The notes: a model not told the origin generated them from the sequence alone. A stretch of DNA of 64,000 nt from Doris montereyensis (GCA_037039925.1 JAXRKP010000152.1:306001-370000); one strand, 5' to 3'. Shown: positions 12,200-24,151, counted from the first letter of the stretch. Numbers and translations: made by a program.

Positions 12200-13532
12200 G
12201 CATGACACCCCTGGGCAGTGGACAGGAAAGCCAAAGGCTAAGGGAGTTAACCCTGACAGAAAACAACCTGCTGCCTTGAAGGCTGGTGTTGACTGACGAA
12301 AGGCTAAGGGAGTTACCCCTGACAGAAAATAACAAGGCCTGGTAGGGGGCCTCAAGGTGGCAGCCCCACCATCTATCTAGGCTACAGTGGGCTAATCCCC
12401 TGCTTATCCAAAACCAAACAGATTCAGAGAAATAAATATAATACAACTGGCTTGATCTTTCGAAGACGAACTTGGAAACGAATACAGACTGTGATTTTTG
12501 GAACATGGAACGTTAGGGCAATAAATGGAAAAGAGTTAGAATTAGTTGAAGAAATGGAAAAATTAAAAGTAGATATTTTAGCCATTACAGAAACAAAGAA
12601 GAAAGGACAAGGAATAGAAAATGTAGGACCGAATCATATTTTAATCTTCTCAGGAGTAGATGTCAAAGATAGAGCTAGAGCAGGAGTAGGCCTCCTAGTG
12701 CATAAAAGACATGAAAAGCTACTAGAAAGTTGGAAAATTATAAACCCACGGCTATTAGAGGTAAATATTAAACCAAAAGGACGAGAAATTTAATTATTAA
12801 TAGCTTATGGACCAAACGAAGACGCAACTAAAGAAGAAAAAGATATCTTCGAAAACGATTTTCAAAGAGCTGCAGAGAATCTTAAACCCAAACAGGAACT
12901 AATGCTTTTACACTTTTAGGAGATTTAAACGCTAGAGTAGGCAACAATGTAGAAACGTCAGTAGGAGTAATACTAGTAATAGGTAAAGAAGGAGAGACAA
13001 CAACTTCTCCAAATGGAGAGAGACTAATAGATTTTTGCCTAAAGAATAACACCTTTTTTCCTCATAAAGATATCTACAAATATACAAGAGTAAATGAAGA
13101 CAGGTGTGAAAAGTCAATGATAGACTACATAATAGTTAGCAGCTCCCTTTTTTACAGTACACTAGATGCAAGAGTAAACAGAGGAGCAGAACTATTTAGT
13201 GATCCTCACTTACTGATTGCCAAAATGAGATTACTGACTGAAGAAAACAAACAGAAAAGGAAAGAGAAGAAAGCTACTAAACTCAAAATAGAGGAACTAA
13301 ATGAACAAGTAGTAAAACAGGTATACCAATCTAGGATAAAAAGATTTATCAGTGAAAGACAGATGGATCTGAATGATAGCACAATAGAAGAAAAAGTGGC
13401 AGATGTATAAAAAAACACTCCTCAGTTGTACTGAAGAGGTCTGTGGTAGGAAGCAAATTAAAGGAGATGGGAAAAAACAGCATGGTGGAATGAGAATATC
13501 AAGACTAAGATCAAAGAAAAAAGGATGCCTCA
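12200..13532 (+). mobile_element. LINE-B1: 5' monomers plus endonuclease, 3' part missing
   Basis: The element starts with about two copies of a 66-69-bp monomer (GGCTAAGGGAGTTA...CTGACAGAAAA), then the leader GGGGCCTCAAGGTGGCAG-like block and the endonuclease frame from about 12452. Peptide motifs are TWNVRAING, AITETKKKGQG, a GDLNARVG stretch near 12919-12942 and SDPHLLIAKM near 13200. These are the N, E, D-x-N and SDH blocks of an APE-type endonuclease, with H replaced by P in this copy. Stops and shifts interrupt it (for example at 12790 and after 12910). Similarity to LINE-B3 stops at about 13532, before the reverse transcriptase. Confidence 0.85.
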
Positions 13533-13567
13533 GATAAATGCGAAGTGTGGACAAGTAATGTGCATGC

Positions 13568-13576
13568 ACAGACGCC
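13568..13576. repeat. Target-site duplication, left copy (LINE-A)
   Basis: ACAGACGCC occurs immediately before the LINE-A 5' end and again at 16897-16905 immediately after its 3' end. Confidence 0.75.
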
Positions 13577-14092
13577 CTAACCTGGGGGCAAACATCCCCT
13601 ACCAGGCGCGTCCCCAGGCTGCGGATAGGGGGAATACCTTTAGATAATGATATAAGGGTTAACTGTGAATAACCAATAAGCAGTCGTGGACAAAACTGGC
13701 GCTAGTCATAGAGGGCGGGGTGGGATTGTTGAATGGGAACTCAGTCCTTAGAAAATACCCCAATAGGCTCAGTGAATTGACAAACAGGCGAACAGAGGTG
13801 CCTTTATAACACCCCCCTCAGGCAGGTAAAGCCCGTCAGCTCGGTAAAGCGGTTAACCTAGGAGAAGGAAGCTCTAATCTCAAGCCAAGGGTAGGCAGGA
13901 CTCTATAGTGCGGGAGAGCAACAGGCCTAGGAGTGAACCTCCAAAACTATATCCCTACTCTCCAAGACCGGGGTTGGACGTAGGGCTAACAACCCAATCC
14001 TAGAAAAAACACCATGTTACGGAAACAGCAATGAAAGAAAATAATAACACAAGGGCAAACAATAGATTCCAGAGTCATCGCAAGATACTTGT

Positions 14093-15114
14093 ATGAATGT
14101 CAGTAGTGAAAGCCGTCATGAGGCTACTAACAGGAATATGGGAGTTCTGTTCGCCACAAAATCTAAGACCAGAGTAGGGTTCTGGAATGTCAGAACCATG
14201 AACAGCACTGGCAAATTAGCACAAATAACATCAGAAATGAGGTGCTACAATTTAGATATTCTAGGCATCAGTGAATGCAGGTGGACAGGAGCTGGAAAGA
14301 TAAAAACAAGCTCAGGTGAAACTGCTCTGGAAGGGATGATAATCAACACTCAGAAGGTGTAGCCATTATATTGAAGAAAGGAAGAGAAAAAAATATGATA
14401 GAATGGAAACCCATTAACAACAGATTGACAAAGATAAGAATGAAAGGAAAACATGTCAATGTTTTGATTATACAATGTTACAGCCCCACAAACGAAAGTA
14501 AGGATGAAGACAAAGGTGATTTTTATGACCAACTAACGGCTGAATTGGAGAACATACCAAAGCATGATACAAAAATTATAATAGGTGACCTAAATGCAAA
14601 GATTGGTTGCAACAATAGTACAAATGAAAGAGCTACGGGAAAAGAAGGATGTGGCGTTATAAATGACAACGGAGAAAGATTATTGGACTTTTGCAACACT
14701 AACGATTTTGTTATTGGTGGAACTTTGTTTCCTCATAAAAAGATTCACAAGCTTACATGGTGTTCACCAAATAGAAGGGATAGAAACCAGATCAATCATC
14801 TTCTCATAAATGGAACATGGAGAAGATTCCTTCTCGATGTGAAAGTAAAAAGAGGAGCTGACATTGGAAGTGACCATCATCTAGTGGTTGCAAATCTAAA
14901 AATCAAACTGAGAAAAGCAAATACAACAGGAAAAGGCAGAGAACGATACGGCATGGACAAACTTAAAGATCCTAATACAGCCAAAACTTTTATGATAAGC
15001 TTGAAGAATAGGTTTCAGGTGCTGACTGATATGGATGATGACAAATCATGTGATGGAAATGAAATAAACAGCAGATGGAACACTATCAAACATGCCTACT
15101 TAGAGACAGCTTAA
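14093..15114 (+). pseudogene. LINE-A endonuclease region (broken)
   Basis: Two frames, 14093-14362 and 14371-15114, together cover the APE-type endonuclease. The first carries FWNVRTMN and SECRWTG; the second carries GDLNAKIG, LTWCSPNRRDRNQINHLL and SDHHLVVANL. The usual QIDY block reads QINH, so a conserved aspartate is replaced. The frame change near 14362 splits the domain. It follows the LINE-A leader directly and precedes the reverse transcriptase region. Confidence 0.8.
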
Positions 15115-15312
15115 ACATGCTTAGGAACATAAAGACAAAAAAGAAAGAATGGCTATCAAATGACACATGGAAAACAATTGAAAAGAGGAAGGAAATTAAG
15201 AAGAAAATACTTGATGCAATATCAAACAGTTTGAAAGAAAGATTGTCAACTCAATACCAGGAAATAAACAAGGAAGTCAAAAAGGAGTGCAAGACAAAAC
15301 AAAAGATCATTT

Positions 15313-16252
15313 ATGGACAGACTTACCAATGAAGCAGAAGAAGCATCACGAGTGGAAGACCAAGGCAGAGTTTATAAAATTGCAAAAGTAATAAGTGGAA
15401 AATATCAAGGAACTTCAGACCCGCCTATTACAAACAAACAAAGAGAGCTTCTCACGACTGAGGCTGAAAAAGATGCAAGATGGACCGAACATTTTATGGA
15501 AATTGTAGACAGGCCACCACCTCCAACAGAAGCAAGCATTGAAGAGGCACAAGAAGATTTGAATATAAGTAGAACCACCAAACTTAAATGAAATAACAGT
15601 AGCTATTAAAACTCCTAAGAATAGAAAAGCCCCAGGCATAGACAACTTAAATGCTGAACTTTTTAAAGCTGAACCCACTTTTGCAGCAAGAATACTGCAT
15701 CCACTCTTCACCAAAATATGGATAGAAAAGAAAACTCTGGATGAATGGAATGAAGGTATAATAATAAAGATTCCCAAAAAAGGCAATTTGCGGGACTGCA
15801 ATAACTGGAGGGGAATAACACTAATGTCTATCCCTAGTAAAGTTCTTGCAAAAGTAATAATACAACGAACATCAAATGCCGTTATACCTACATAAGAAAT
15901 GAACAGGCAGGGTTTAGGAAAGAAAGAAACTGCTTGGACCAAATTTTCACATTTAGAAACATTATCTATAGAGCAATGCAATGAATGGCAGAGACAACTG
16001 TATATAAACTTCATTGATTTTGAAAAGGCATTCGATAGCCTCCATCGAGAAAGCATTTGGAAAATTCTAAGGAAATATGGAATACCCCAACATCTTGTTC
16101 AGCCAATTAAAAGTTTCTACAATGAATTCACATGTAAAGTTGGAAATAGCAATCAAAATTTTGAAATCAAGACTGGTGTCAGACAAGGGTGCGTGATGTC
16201 AGCAACCATCTTCATTATTGCTAGACTGGGTGATGAAGCAAACAACCAGTGA
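15313..16252 (+). pseudogene. LINE-A reverse transcriptase region (broken)
   Basis: Open pieces at 15313-15591 and 15899-16252, with a stop-containing linker, encode the N-terminal fingers (PKNRKAPGIDNLNAELF, IPKKGNLRDCNNWRGITLM) and palm (DFEKAFDS, GVRQGC). The YADD-equivalent FADD lies further on, at about 16305. The stretch between GVRQGC and FADD is shorter than in intact elements, consistent with a deletion. Confidence 0.8.
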
Positions 16253-16896
16253 TCAACACAGAGGAATTAGATGGACTCTCTTCTCTTTGCTATAGGATAT
16301 AGATTTTGCTGATGATTTGGTGCTATTGGCACACTCACATCATCACTTGCAAGAGAAAACATCACGGCTAAGCTCTTTTGATCAACAGCTAGGTTTAAAA
16401 ATAAGCCTTACAAAATCTGAATAAATGACATTAAATACAAAATCCCTCTCCAATCCTCATCAATAACAATAGCATATAAACAACCAAGGAATTTACATAT
16501 TTAGGCAGCGTTGCCACAAGTAGCAGAGGAGCTGACAAAGACATTAACAGACGTCTAAACAAAGCAAGAAACTCCTTCAAAAGACTTTTCACCAAAAATG
16601 CAAAATAGACCACATGCAAGACATCCTGCTTAAAATAAAATGGAGGTGGATAGGGCATGTTTTAAGAAAAGAAGAGGGGAGCATCACCAAGACTGCTCTA
16701 CATTGAACCCCTGAAGGGAAAAGGAGATGTGGCAGGCCAAAGACAATTTGGAGAAGAACAGCAGAGAATGAGATTAAAGACTGGGCGAAACCTGGAATTC
16801 CATAAAGACGTTTGCCACTTAAAAAAGAGAGAGATGGAGATCCTTCATTGCTGCCCTACATGCCAACTGGTATAATGGGCAGTAAGCTAAGTAAGT

Positions 16897-16905
16897 ACAG
16901 ACGCC
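16897..16905. repeat. Target-site duplication, right copy (LINE-A)
   Basis: ACAGACGCC, identical to 13568-13576. Confidence 0.75.
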
Positions 16906-17680
16906 TATCACATAGATAGGCCTACATTGTTTCCCATGTGTGCAGTGTTGGCTTAGACATTACACAAAACACTTTTGCCACTATCACTATTTAATTGACT
17001 TGCCTTTCTGATAGTCCAACAAACACTGAATCTGAATATAAATCTTCTAGTCAACAATCCCATGAATTTCAGAACGTTTTCAAGTGTATTCCAAATTTTC
17101 TTTTTTTAGGAAACAATGATTCATTCAGTATACAGCATTAATGCAGTTAATACACGTATTAGATTACTTCAGTAGTTCACTAAGTTGAAACTTTACAAAA
17201 ACCCTTCATATTATCAAATGTCCAGCTTCAGTCTATTTTGCTGTAGCACAGCTAGTTATCCCTTAAAAAATAATAGATTTTGAGCCCGAAAGAGATCTAG
17301 ATCTAACTGATCTACATTTACTTGGTTTTCACTTCTGATATAGAGCTAGATTTACATAAATCCCATGTCCATTTCTTCCCCTTAGCCTTAACTTTTCAAT
17401 CTTTGTTTATAATCATGATTTGTGTTCAGTTCTAGTATCAATAAATCTAGATTCTAAATAACTAAAACTACTACTTGGTGTACTGTATATATAGCATGCA
17501 TGCTTCTGTGAAAATTCAATGATTCATTACGATTGTTACAAAACTACTAACACAAACTGTAAGACTATAACACAACTATAACTACGGTAAAATGATATTG
17601 GTGGCACAAGAAAGAACACTGGCGGCGTTGCCTCTGACAATTGCTATTGAGATTCTCTTAAACAACCTAGCCGCCTGCTG
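16906..17680. other. No gene recognised
   Basis: AT-rich sequence with no open frame or shared repeat of note. Confidence 0.4.
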
Positions 17681-17689
17681 GGGTTCGTC

Positions 17690-18322
17690 AGTTACGACAA
17701 CGAGCATGGCTCCTAAATCGGACAAAAAGTGCAAGGTAGAGGGTCCACACGTGCCACAGGTTGCAATAAATAATTACCGATGAGATTGCTGTATTTTGAA
17801 ACTTTAGACTCTTCGGCTCTTGGCGCTGCTGACCCCGCGAATATCGCACAGTCAATAATGTGGGAGTGAGAGAAGGTGGCAACTGTAACGTGCCAAATGA
17901 CTCTTTCCATTTCTCCATGGAAAGGTAGTTATGCCATCGGGCCTATGCCTGTCCACTCGATGTAGCCCTGGGGGCTCGAGGATGCAGGGAAAGCCTAACT
18001 CTGTTAACGATCTCTTGACAATCGGATTTATCTTGGATATCTCGGAAGTCTCCCGGCTTGTAGTTTGCAAGATAAACAATGATGTCCGAGGGAATCAACA
18101 TTCAATTTGCATTTACATTCGATAGGTTGGCAGATATTGGAGCCTAGTCTGAGGGCAATGGCAATTCAAAGCTCCACGGGGCTGAGAAGATTGCCGAGGG
18201 TAGGGATGGGAAATGCATTGGCCCAAGCTGCTGATTTAGGTGATCGTGCGTCAAGAAGACGGCTTCTATTGTACTGGTCGGCATTAGCAGTGAGGTTCCC
18301 TCCTATGCTTCTTGAGTATTGA
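17690..18322 (-). pseudogene. C-terminal fragment of a reverse-transcriptase-type retroelement protein
   Basis: Minus-strand translation in overlapping frames gives RLLDARSPKSAAWANAFPIP, then IAIALRLGSNICQPIECKCK, VDSLGHHCLSCKLQAGRLPR, then (frame shift) INPIVKRSLTELGFPCILEP and PGLHRVDRHRPDGITTFPWR. Arrangements such as RLG-x-IC-x-P-x-x-C-x-C...VD-x-x-G-x-H-x-LSCK...AGR and LEPPGL-x-R...RPDG-x-T-x-x-PW recur at the C terminus of reverse-transcriptase-containing proteins widespread in aquatic invertebrate genomes. The RPD-containing segment may be a decayed restriction-like endonuclease. At least one stop and two shifts break it. No RT core was found beside it. Confidence 0.65.
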
Positions 18323-18710
18323 GCTTAAATTCTTTAGATTCTCTATTCGTTTGTTAATTTTTAGATCTTGATCTTGAATGATGGTCAATTCATTTGAATA
18401 AAAAAACAACAACGGAATATGTTCTTACCTTCTTTATTTTGTTTGAAACTCCAGAGATGAGTTTTTCAATGAGAGCTGACTTTGGTCTGAGACCGGGGGC
18501 CGGGGACAACTTTCACTTTCTCATTCGGATTCGCATTTCGTCAGATCGTCCTTGGTTGTGAAAGAGATGCATGCTGTAGGCTTGTTGATTGTTGTTATTA
18601 AAGTATCGATACATGTATTTATTTATGGGTAGGCCTACATCACTACACATTGTAATTCTCATCCACTTTGTTTTCTTTCTGTCTTTCTTTCTTTCTTCAT
18701 TTCTTTCTAG

Positions 18711-18713
<3 letters not shown>

Positions 18714-18750
<37 letters not shown>
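18714..18750 (+). repeat. (GT)n microsatellite
   Basis: Perfect GT dinucleotide run of about 18 units. Confidence 0.95.
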
Positions 18751-18751
<1 letters not shown>

Positions 18752-18787
18752 AGAGAGAGATAGTCAGACAGACAAATACAGACACAT

Positions 18788-18985
<198 letters not shown>

Positions 18986-19211
18986 GCTGTGTTATTTCTT
19001 TTACTCGTATGATCTAAAATCAGGATTTTTGAAAAAGCAATACCACTTATAAACATGCAGTGAACGTTGCTGAATATACTGGATATATATATAATATGTT
19101 TATTAAGGGCAAACATTGTATTATTAGGATCGACATTAAATTGATTGATTTCTGTCTTCTTACCTGATTTTAATTATTTTCAGACTGTTTTCTTAGTGAA
19201 CGTAAGGTTTT

Positions 19212-19248
19212 AAAGTGCTCAAATATATATTATATATTTGAGCACTTT
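19212..19248. repeat. Short palindrome
   Basis: AAAGTGCTCAAATATATA is followed almost directly by its reverse complement ending TTTGAGCACTTT, giving 18-bp arms with a one-base centre. Confidence 0.85.
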
Positions 19249-19659
19249 TGAAATTTAACATGGATCGAAGCAAAAATATTTCAGAGGTTAAATTGAAGAT
19301 GATATTTTTTGGCAACCAAACCATGTGAGCTTTTGATCTATGACCATGGTTATGCATAATATACAGCGAATCTCAGGTATCGCTCATCAAAGTGCGTCTG
19401 ACCTTTGTTTACCTCTTGGGTCAAAGGTTGATTGTGAAATACCATCAAAGAATACCATGTCGTGTTCAATTCATATAATAGATCTATTAATGTTTCAATC
19501 AATCAATCAAGAAGTAGAAAGATGAGGAATACTGAGAACATAATCAGAACGTCTGCATTCATCAGGGGATATAAAGCTTGAAAAACACAATTTTTGTAGC
19601 AACTTTAAAAGCTAGAAGGCATAATTTATTACAACAGTAAAACATAAGTACGTAACCGT

Positions 19660-21810
19660 TTTCCCAGGCAGTGAACAGATGCTTTCACCTGTACGTGGAC
19701 TATACGACTCCGCCCTCCATGAGTCTCCAGCTGCCTTGCAGGCAGATCTTGGTTGACCAAAGGTTGAGTAAGTTAGCCCCGTCAGAAAATCACAACCTGC
19801 TGCCGTGCAGGCTGGTCTTGGCTGACCAAAGGCTAAGAGAATCAACCTTAACAGAAAATCACATCCTGCTGCCTTGCAGGTCGGTCTCAGTTGACCAAAG
19901 GCTAGGAAATTAACCCCAACAAAAAATCACAACCAGTGCCCGGTAGGAGGTCTCAGGGTGGCAGCCCCATCGCCCTACCTAGGGAACAGTGTGCTAATCA
20001 CCTGCTTACCCAACACTAAAAGATTCAGAGAACAATATTTATACGATATTTATACGATACCCAGATTTACATTTCGAAGACGACCCTGAAACAAACAAAG
20101 ACTGTGATTTTTTGGAACATGGAATGTTAGAGCAGTAAATGGAAAAGAGTTAAAACTAGCTGAAGAATGGACAATTTCAAAGAAGATATTTGAGCAAGCA
20201 CAGAAGCAAAGAAAAAAGGAAAAGGACTAGAAAATGTAGGAACAAATCACACTTTAATCTTCTCAGGAGTATATGTAACTGATCGAACTAGAGAATGAGT
20301 AGGTCTCCTAATACAAGTACACAAAAGGCACGGACAGCTACTAGAACGTGGGTTTATGGACCAAACGCGTAAGTCACCGAAGAAAAAGACCTCTTTGAAA
20401 ACAATTTACAAATAGCTGTAGAGATTCTCTAACCCAAAGAGGAACTAATGGTTTTCTGAGATTTAAACATTAGAGTAGGCAACAATGTAGAAATGTCAGG
20501 TGGCGTAATAGGTAAAGAAGGAGAGAGAACAACTTCTCTAACTAAAGAGTGAGACTTGTAGACTTTTGCATACGGAAAAAACATGAAAATAGCCAAAGTC
20601 TTATTTTCACATAAAGATATCCATAAATATACAAGAGTAAATGAAGATAGAAATGAAAAATCAATCATAGATTACAAAATAGTTAACAATTCCCTTTTTT
20701 TACAGTATAATGGAAGCAAGAGTTAACAGAAGAGTTGAAGTATTTGGTGATTATCACATAGTAATTGCAAACATTAGATTACTGATTAAGGAAACGAAAA
20801 CAGAATAGGATAGAAAAGAAAGCTTCTAAACTCAACATAGAAGAACTAAATAAGAAAGAAGTAAAGGAGATATATAAAAGATGAAAAGATTTATCAGTGA
20901 AAGGCAGATTATTCTGAATGATAGCACAAAAGAAGAAAATTGGCAGTTGTATAAGGACACACTCCTCGTTTGTACTGAAGAGGTCTGTGGTAGAAAACAA
21001 ATAAAAGAGGTAGGGGGGAAAAGCATGATGGAATGAGAATGTTAAAACTAAGAAAGAAAAGAAAAGGAGGAAGCCTTATCGAAATAATTGCAAACAAAGA
21101 AGCCAGAGGAAAGGATAGGTTGCATGAGTAAAATAACTATCGCCAAAGAGGAAGTGAGGAAAACAAAACAGGACCAATGGGAAGACTTTGGACAAATACT
21201 TCAAGAAAACTACCAAGGAAATCAAAAGCTCTTCTGGTGAACAAAGAAGAGCGCGAGAAAGACCATAGCATGCCCAATTATACAAATTAAAAATGCTAAA
21301 GGATAAATAATAAAAGATAACGAAATCTTGAAACATGAAGAAATTATTTCCAGCCATTACATAAGCAAGGAATACAGATCAATTAGTAAAAGTGATAAGT
21401 AATTCAGATGAGACAACTGAAGATGTAAATATCTCAATGGAAGAATCCGAACAGCTATACGAAAGATAAGCCAGGAAAGTCCAAATAAACAGATTAAGTT
21501 TATCCAGAAATGATTAAAAACCAGGGGAGATAGGCAGACAAACTACTGCATGCAATGTGTCAATAAGTATGGAAGATAAAACAGGTGCCAATCAGTGCCA
21601 GATGACTGGAAACTGGAAAGTTGGATAGTATCAAAACACATGAAATGATTTACTATGGGATGCTCAAACTATAGAGGGACATCACTACTAAGCGTACCAG
21701 GAAAACTGTATGCTTGGATACTAGAAATGAGACTGAGGAACGTCAGAGCGGATTTAGACCAGGGAGAAGTGTACAAGACCACATATTCACTACTTTTATC
21801 AACATTGTGA
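19660..21810 (+). mobile_element. LINE-B2: 5' monomers, endonuclease and N-terminal RT region, 3' part missing
   Basis: Starts with GGCAGTGAACAG (compare GGCAGCGGACAG in B3), then three 69-bp monomers beginning at 19731, 19800 and 19869 (each with CTGCCTTGCAGG or close), then the same leader as B1/B3. The coding part is heavily eroded: GTWNVR-type start near 20115, NNVEMSGG region near 20480, then the GRSVQDHIF block near 21760. Similarity to B3 stops at about 21810, inside the reverse transcriptase. Frames are broken throughout, so it is older than B3. Confidence 0.8.
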
Positions 21811-21959
21811 AAAGTAGAGCTATCATACTTCAGGTAAGTAATGTGGAAACAGAAAAAGAGAAAAAAAATCAACCACAGCATTGTCAAAGACCACGGGCCG
21901 CTCTAATTTTTAAATAACAGATTAGATCTAGTTGGTTGGTTATTTTCTCGTCCATATTC

Positions 21960-22340
21960 ACCACAAGTAATGTAGTGCCGTGTGGCTACATCTCTAGATT
22001 GAAGCGGTCAATCCATTGTTTGAATTCTTCGCCGCATTTTATGACTGTTTTGAAACCTTCAGGTAATCTTGTTGCAGGGCATTGCAGAACTATGTGTTTG
22101 GTGGTCTCTGCTTTTTCGTGACATGGAGAGCAAAATCCCAGTTGCCATCTGTGCATATTATGTGCTGTTCTGGCATGCCCAGTCAACAATCGGTTTGAGC
22201 TGACCCAGTATTTTCTTTCCGTGTCAAAGTCTGGAAGCCTGGAGGTTGGATCATCGATCAGTTGGCCACCTTGAGGGGAGTCATTTTTCTACTCTCTTTT
22301 CCACTGATCATTTAGATCATATCTGGCTTGTTCTGGGAAA
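21960..22340 (-). pseudogene. LINE RNase H-end fragment
   Basis: Minus-strand peptide SSNRLLTGHARTAHNMHRWQ continues with LGFCSPCHEKAETTKHIVLQ and CPATRLPEG. An LTGH motif followed by C-x2-C...ETTKHIVLQCP is the usual end of RNase H-containing LINE (I/Jockey-type) proteins. It continues upstream as DDPTSRLPDFDTERKYW. It stops shortly after IDRFNLEM, near the family's normal terminus. Confidence 0.7.
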
Positions 22341-22359
22341 CTTGGCAGTTCTCGGATAG

Positions 22360-22740
22360 ACTGTCAAACGCCAGGAGAAGTCATACACTCCAACTCCAGC
22401 GGGTCCACTGTGGCGGATAGGGAGTGCCCCTGTAATGGGGTAGCTGTGAATATTCAATAAACAGTCCGGGACCAAATCATGGAAAGCCCTTTGACAAGGC
22501 CAAGTACCCATCAGCCACCCTAATTGGGTTACATGGAAACTATGGAGAGCAGCACGTTGGAGGCGGGTATCAGCGGAGGAACTAGACCTGACTAGTCAAC
22601 GGTGATCACCGCAAGACGTCGGACAGAACTGCGTAAGGTCAACCAGCTCAGTTAGGAAGCTACTGCTCGAACCAGCAATGGATCGTCATGTCTACGTGCT
22701 GTGAAAAAGATGGTCCAACCCGGCGTCCAGACAAGGCTTA
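22360..22740 (+). mobile_element. LINE 5'-leader fragment related to the LINE-A leader
   Basis: GTGGCGGATAGGGAGTGCCC, then GCTGTGAATATTCAATAA and CAGTCCGGGACCAA, align with the LINE-A leader (GCTGCGGATAGGGGG, ACTGTGAATAACCAATAA, CAGTCGTGGACAAA at 13613-13690). No coding region of the same element follows. Confidence 0.55.
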
Positions 22741-22889
22741 CCTTCTCCTGGACCCACATCTCAAATATGAATATGATCGCAAGTAATAATCTCGGATTCG
22801 AGATTTTACTCTTTGTCTTTCGCCCTGATGTAGTCATTGACATTTTCACAGCTTTTCTTAGTTTGTTTTTTTTCTTCACATTTCTTCAG

Positions 22890-22970
22890 TTCTCAGCTGC
22901 TCATCCCGATATATGGGTCACCCTGGTGTCACCGCGTATTATGGTGAGCGGGTAAAATTGAAGTCAATGA
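22890..22970 (+). repeat. Dispersed repeat family M, partial
   Basis: GGTGAGCGGGTAAAATTGAAG followed by TCAATGAAAC, preceded by a diverged GGTCACCCTGGTGTCACC, resembles the terminal third of family M. Confidence 0.35.
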
Positions 22971-23089
22971 AACAAACAATTAATCTCACCAGCTTCCTTT
23001 TCCATTGTTCCCTTGCTCGCTCGTCTCGTATTTCCTTGGGGATTCAATCTCAGGCCCTGTCTTATTGTGTCTCATGTTGTTGTTGTTCT

Positions 23090-23190
23090 TTTCTTCTTCT
23101 TCTTCTTCTTCTTCTTCTTCTTCTTCTTCTTCTTCTTCTTCTTCTTCTTCTTCTTCTTCTTCTTCTTCTTCTTCTTCTTCTTCTTCTTTT
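23090..23190 (+). repeat. (CTT)n microsatellite
   Basis: About 100 bp of pure CTT repeats; the long serine, leucine, phenylalanine and arginine open frames across it are artefacts of the repeat. Confidence 0.95.
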
Positions 23191-23244
23191 TTCGCCTCCT
23201 CTTCCTCCTCCTTCTTCAGCGTTGTAGTTGAAGCATAGTGTTGT

Positions 23245-23490
23245 GAGGCTTATAATCATACCGGCAGTTGGTTCAATTAGTTCAAACCCCACGGCTGGCA
23301 TATGTGGGTTTTTACAACATTTTACTCTCGGGAAAGGTACTTCGCTCTACTTTCATCACTTGTGAATGAGTACCCTGCTATAGGTGAGAAATATCTTGTC
23401 AGAGTGTTAATACGAAGCGCCTAACAGGCTGGTGTACTATATACTCCCTAGGGTGTTGAAAAGGATTTTGAATGCAATGGCCTGTTGGTG
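23245..23490 (+). repeat. SINE-E-like element
   Basis: B-box-like AGTTCAAACCCC near 23280, then CTCGGGAAAGGTACTTCGC, GAATGAGTACCCTGCTATAG and GCGCCTAACAGGCTGG. The order (tRNA-like head, GGGAAAGRCACTT-type block, GAGTACCC, AAGCGCCT) is that of tRNA-derived SINEs. Only one copy is present here, so the call rests on architecture. Confidence 0.5.
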
Positions 23491-23916
23491 GATAAATGAT
23501 GTACAGTCGGTAAGTCTGCACTTTTACGGGGATACGGCAGCTAGTCCCAAGGCCCATTTTGATCGATGGCCTGAGAATTTGAAAATTCAAATATTTCGAG
23601 CTCACTAATAAAAGATAGAAAACTAAATGGGGTCTATGAAGCACTTTCGCATTCATTCCCCCAAGTCACGTGACAGTGGGCATGACATTGTTTATCCGCC
23701 GCCGAGTCATAGACTTAACCATGGCTTATGCTGACAATAATACTACATGTACTATCGTTTCATTTGTGTCCATCATAGTTCCCCCTTGTTATTGAAAAAA
23801 ATACCTTCATGAATATTGTAATGTATACAGATTAAATAAATCGTGTTCATGACTATGAGAACAAGTCAGTATAATTTTGTCATTGTTAAGGGCAATGAGA
23901 TGTATGCTTATCACTG

Positions 23917-24151
<235 letters not shown>

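Larger units (their letters stand above)
13577..16896 (+). mobile_element. LINE-A: APE-type non-LTR retrotransposon with 9-bp target-site duplication
   Basis: A 5' leader of about 500 bp (containing GCTGCGGATAGGGGG) precedes a decayed polyprotein, and the element ends with AAGCTAAGTAAGTA. Endonuclease motifs are FWNVRTMNSTGKL, GISECRWTGAG, IIIGDLNAKIG and GSDHHLVVANL. Reverse transcriptase motifs are APGIDNLNAELF, YINFIDFEKAFDS, TGVRQGCVMSATIF and DFADDLVLLAHS near 16305-16340. The 3' frame contains KWRWIGHVLRKEEGS. Several stops and frameshifts and an internal deletion after the GVRQGC block show it is dead. Motif order and the BovB-like C-terminal part suggest an RTE-related clade, not proven. 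Confidence 0.85.

Noticed and set aside
22913..23301. Poly-Leu, poly-Ser, poly-Phe and poly-Arg open frames
   Set aside because: All are different frames of the (CTT)n tract at 23090-23190.
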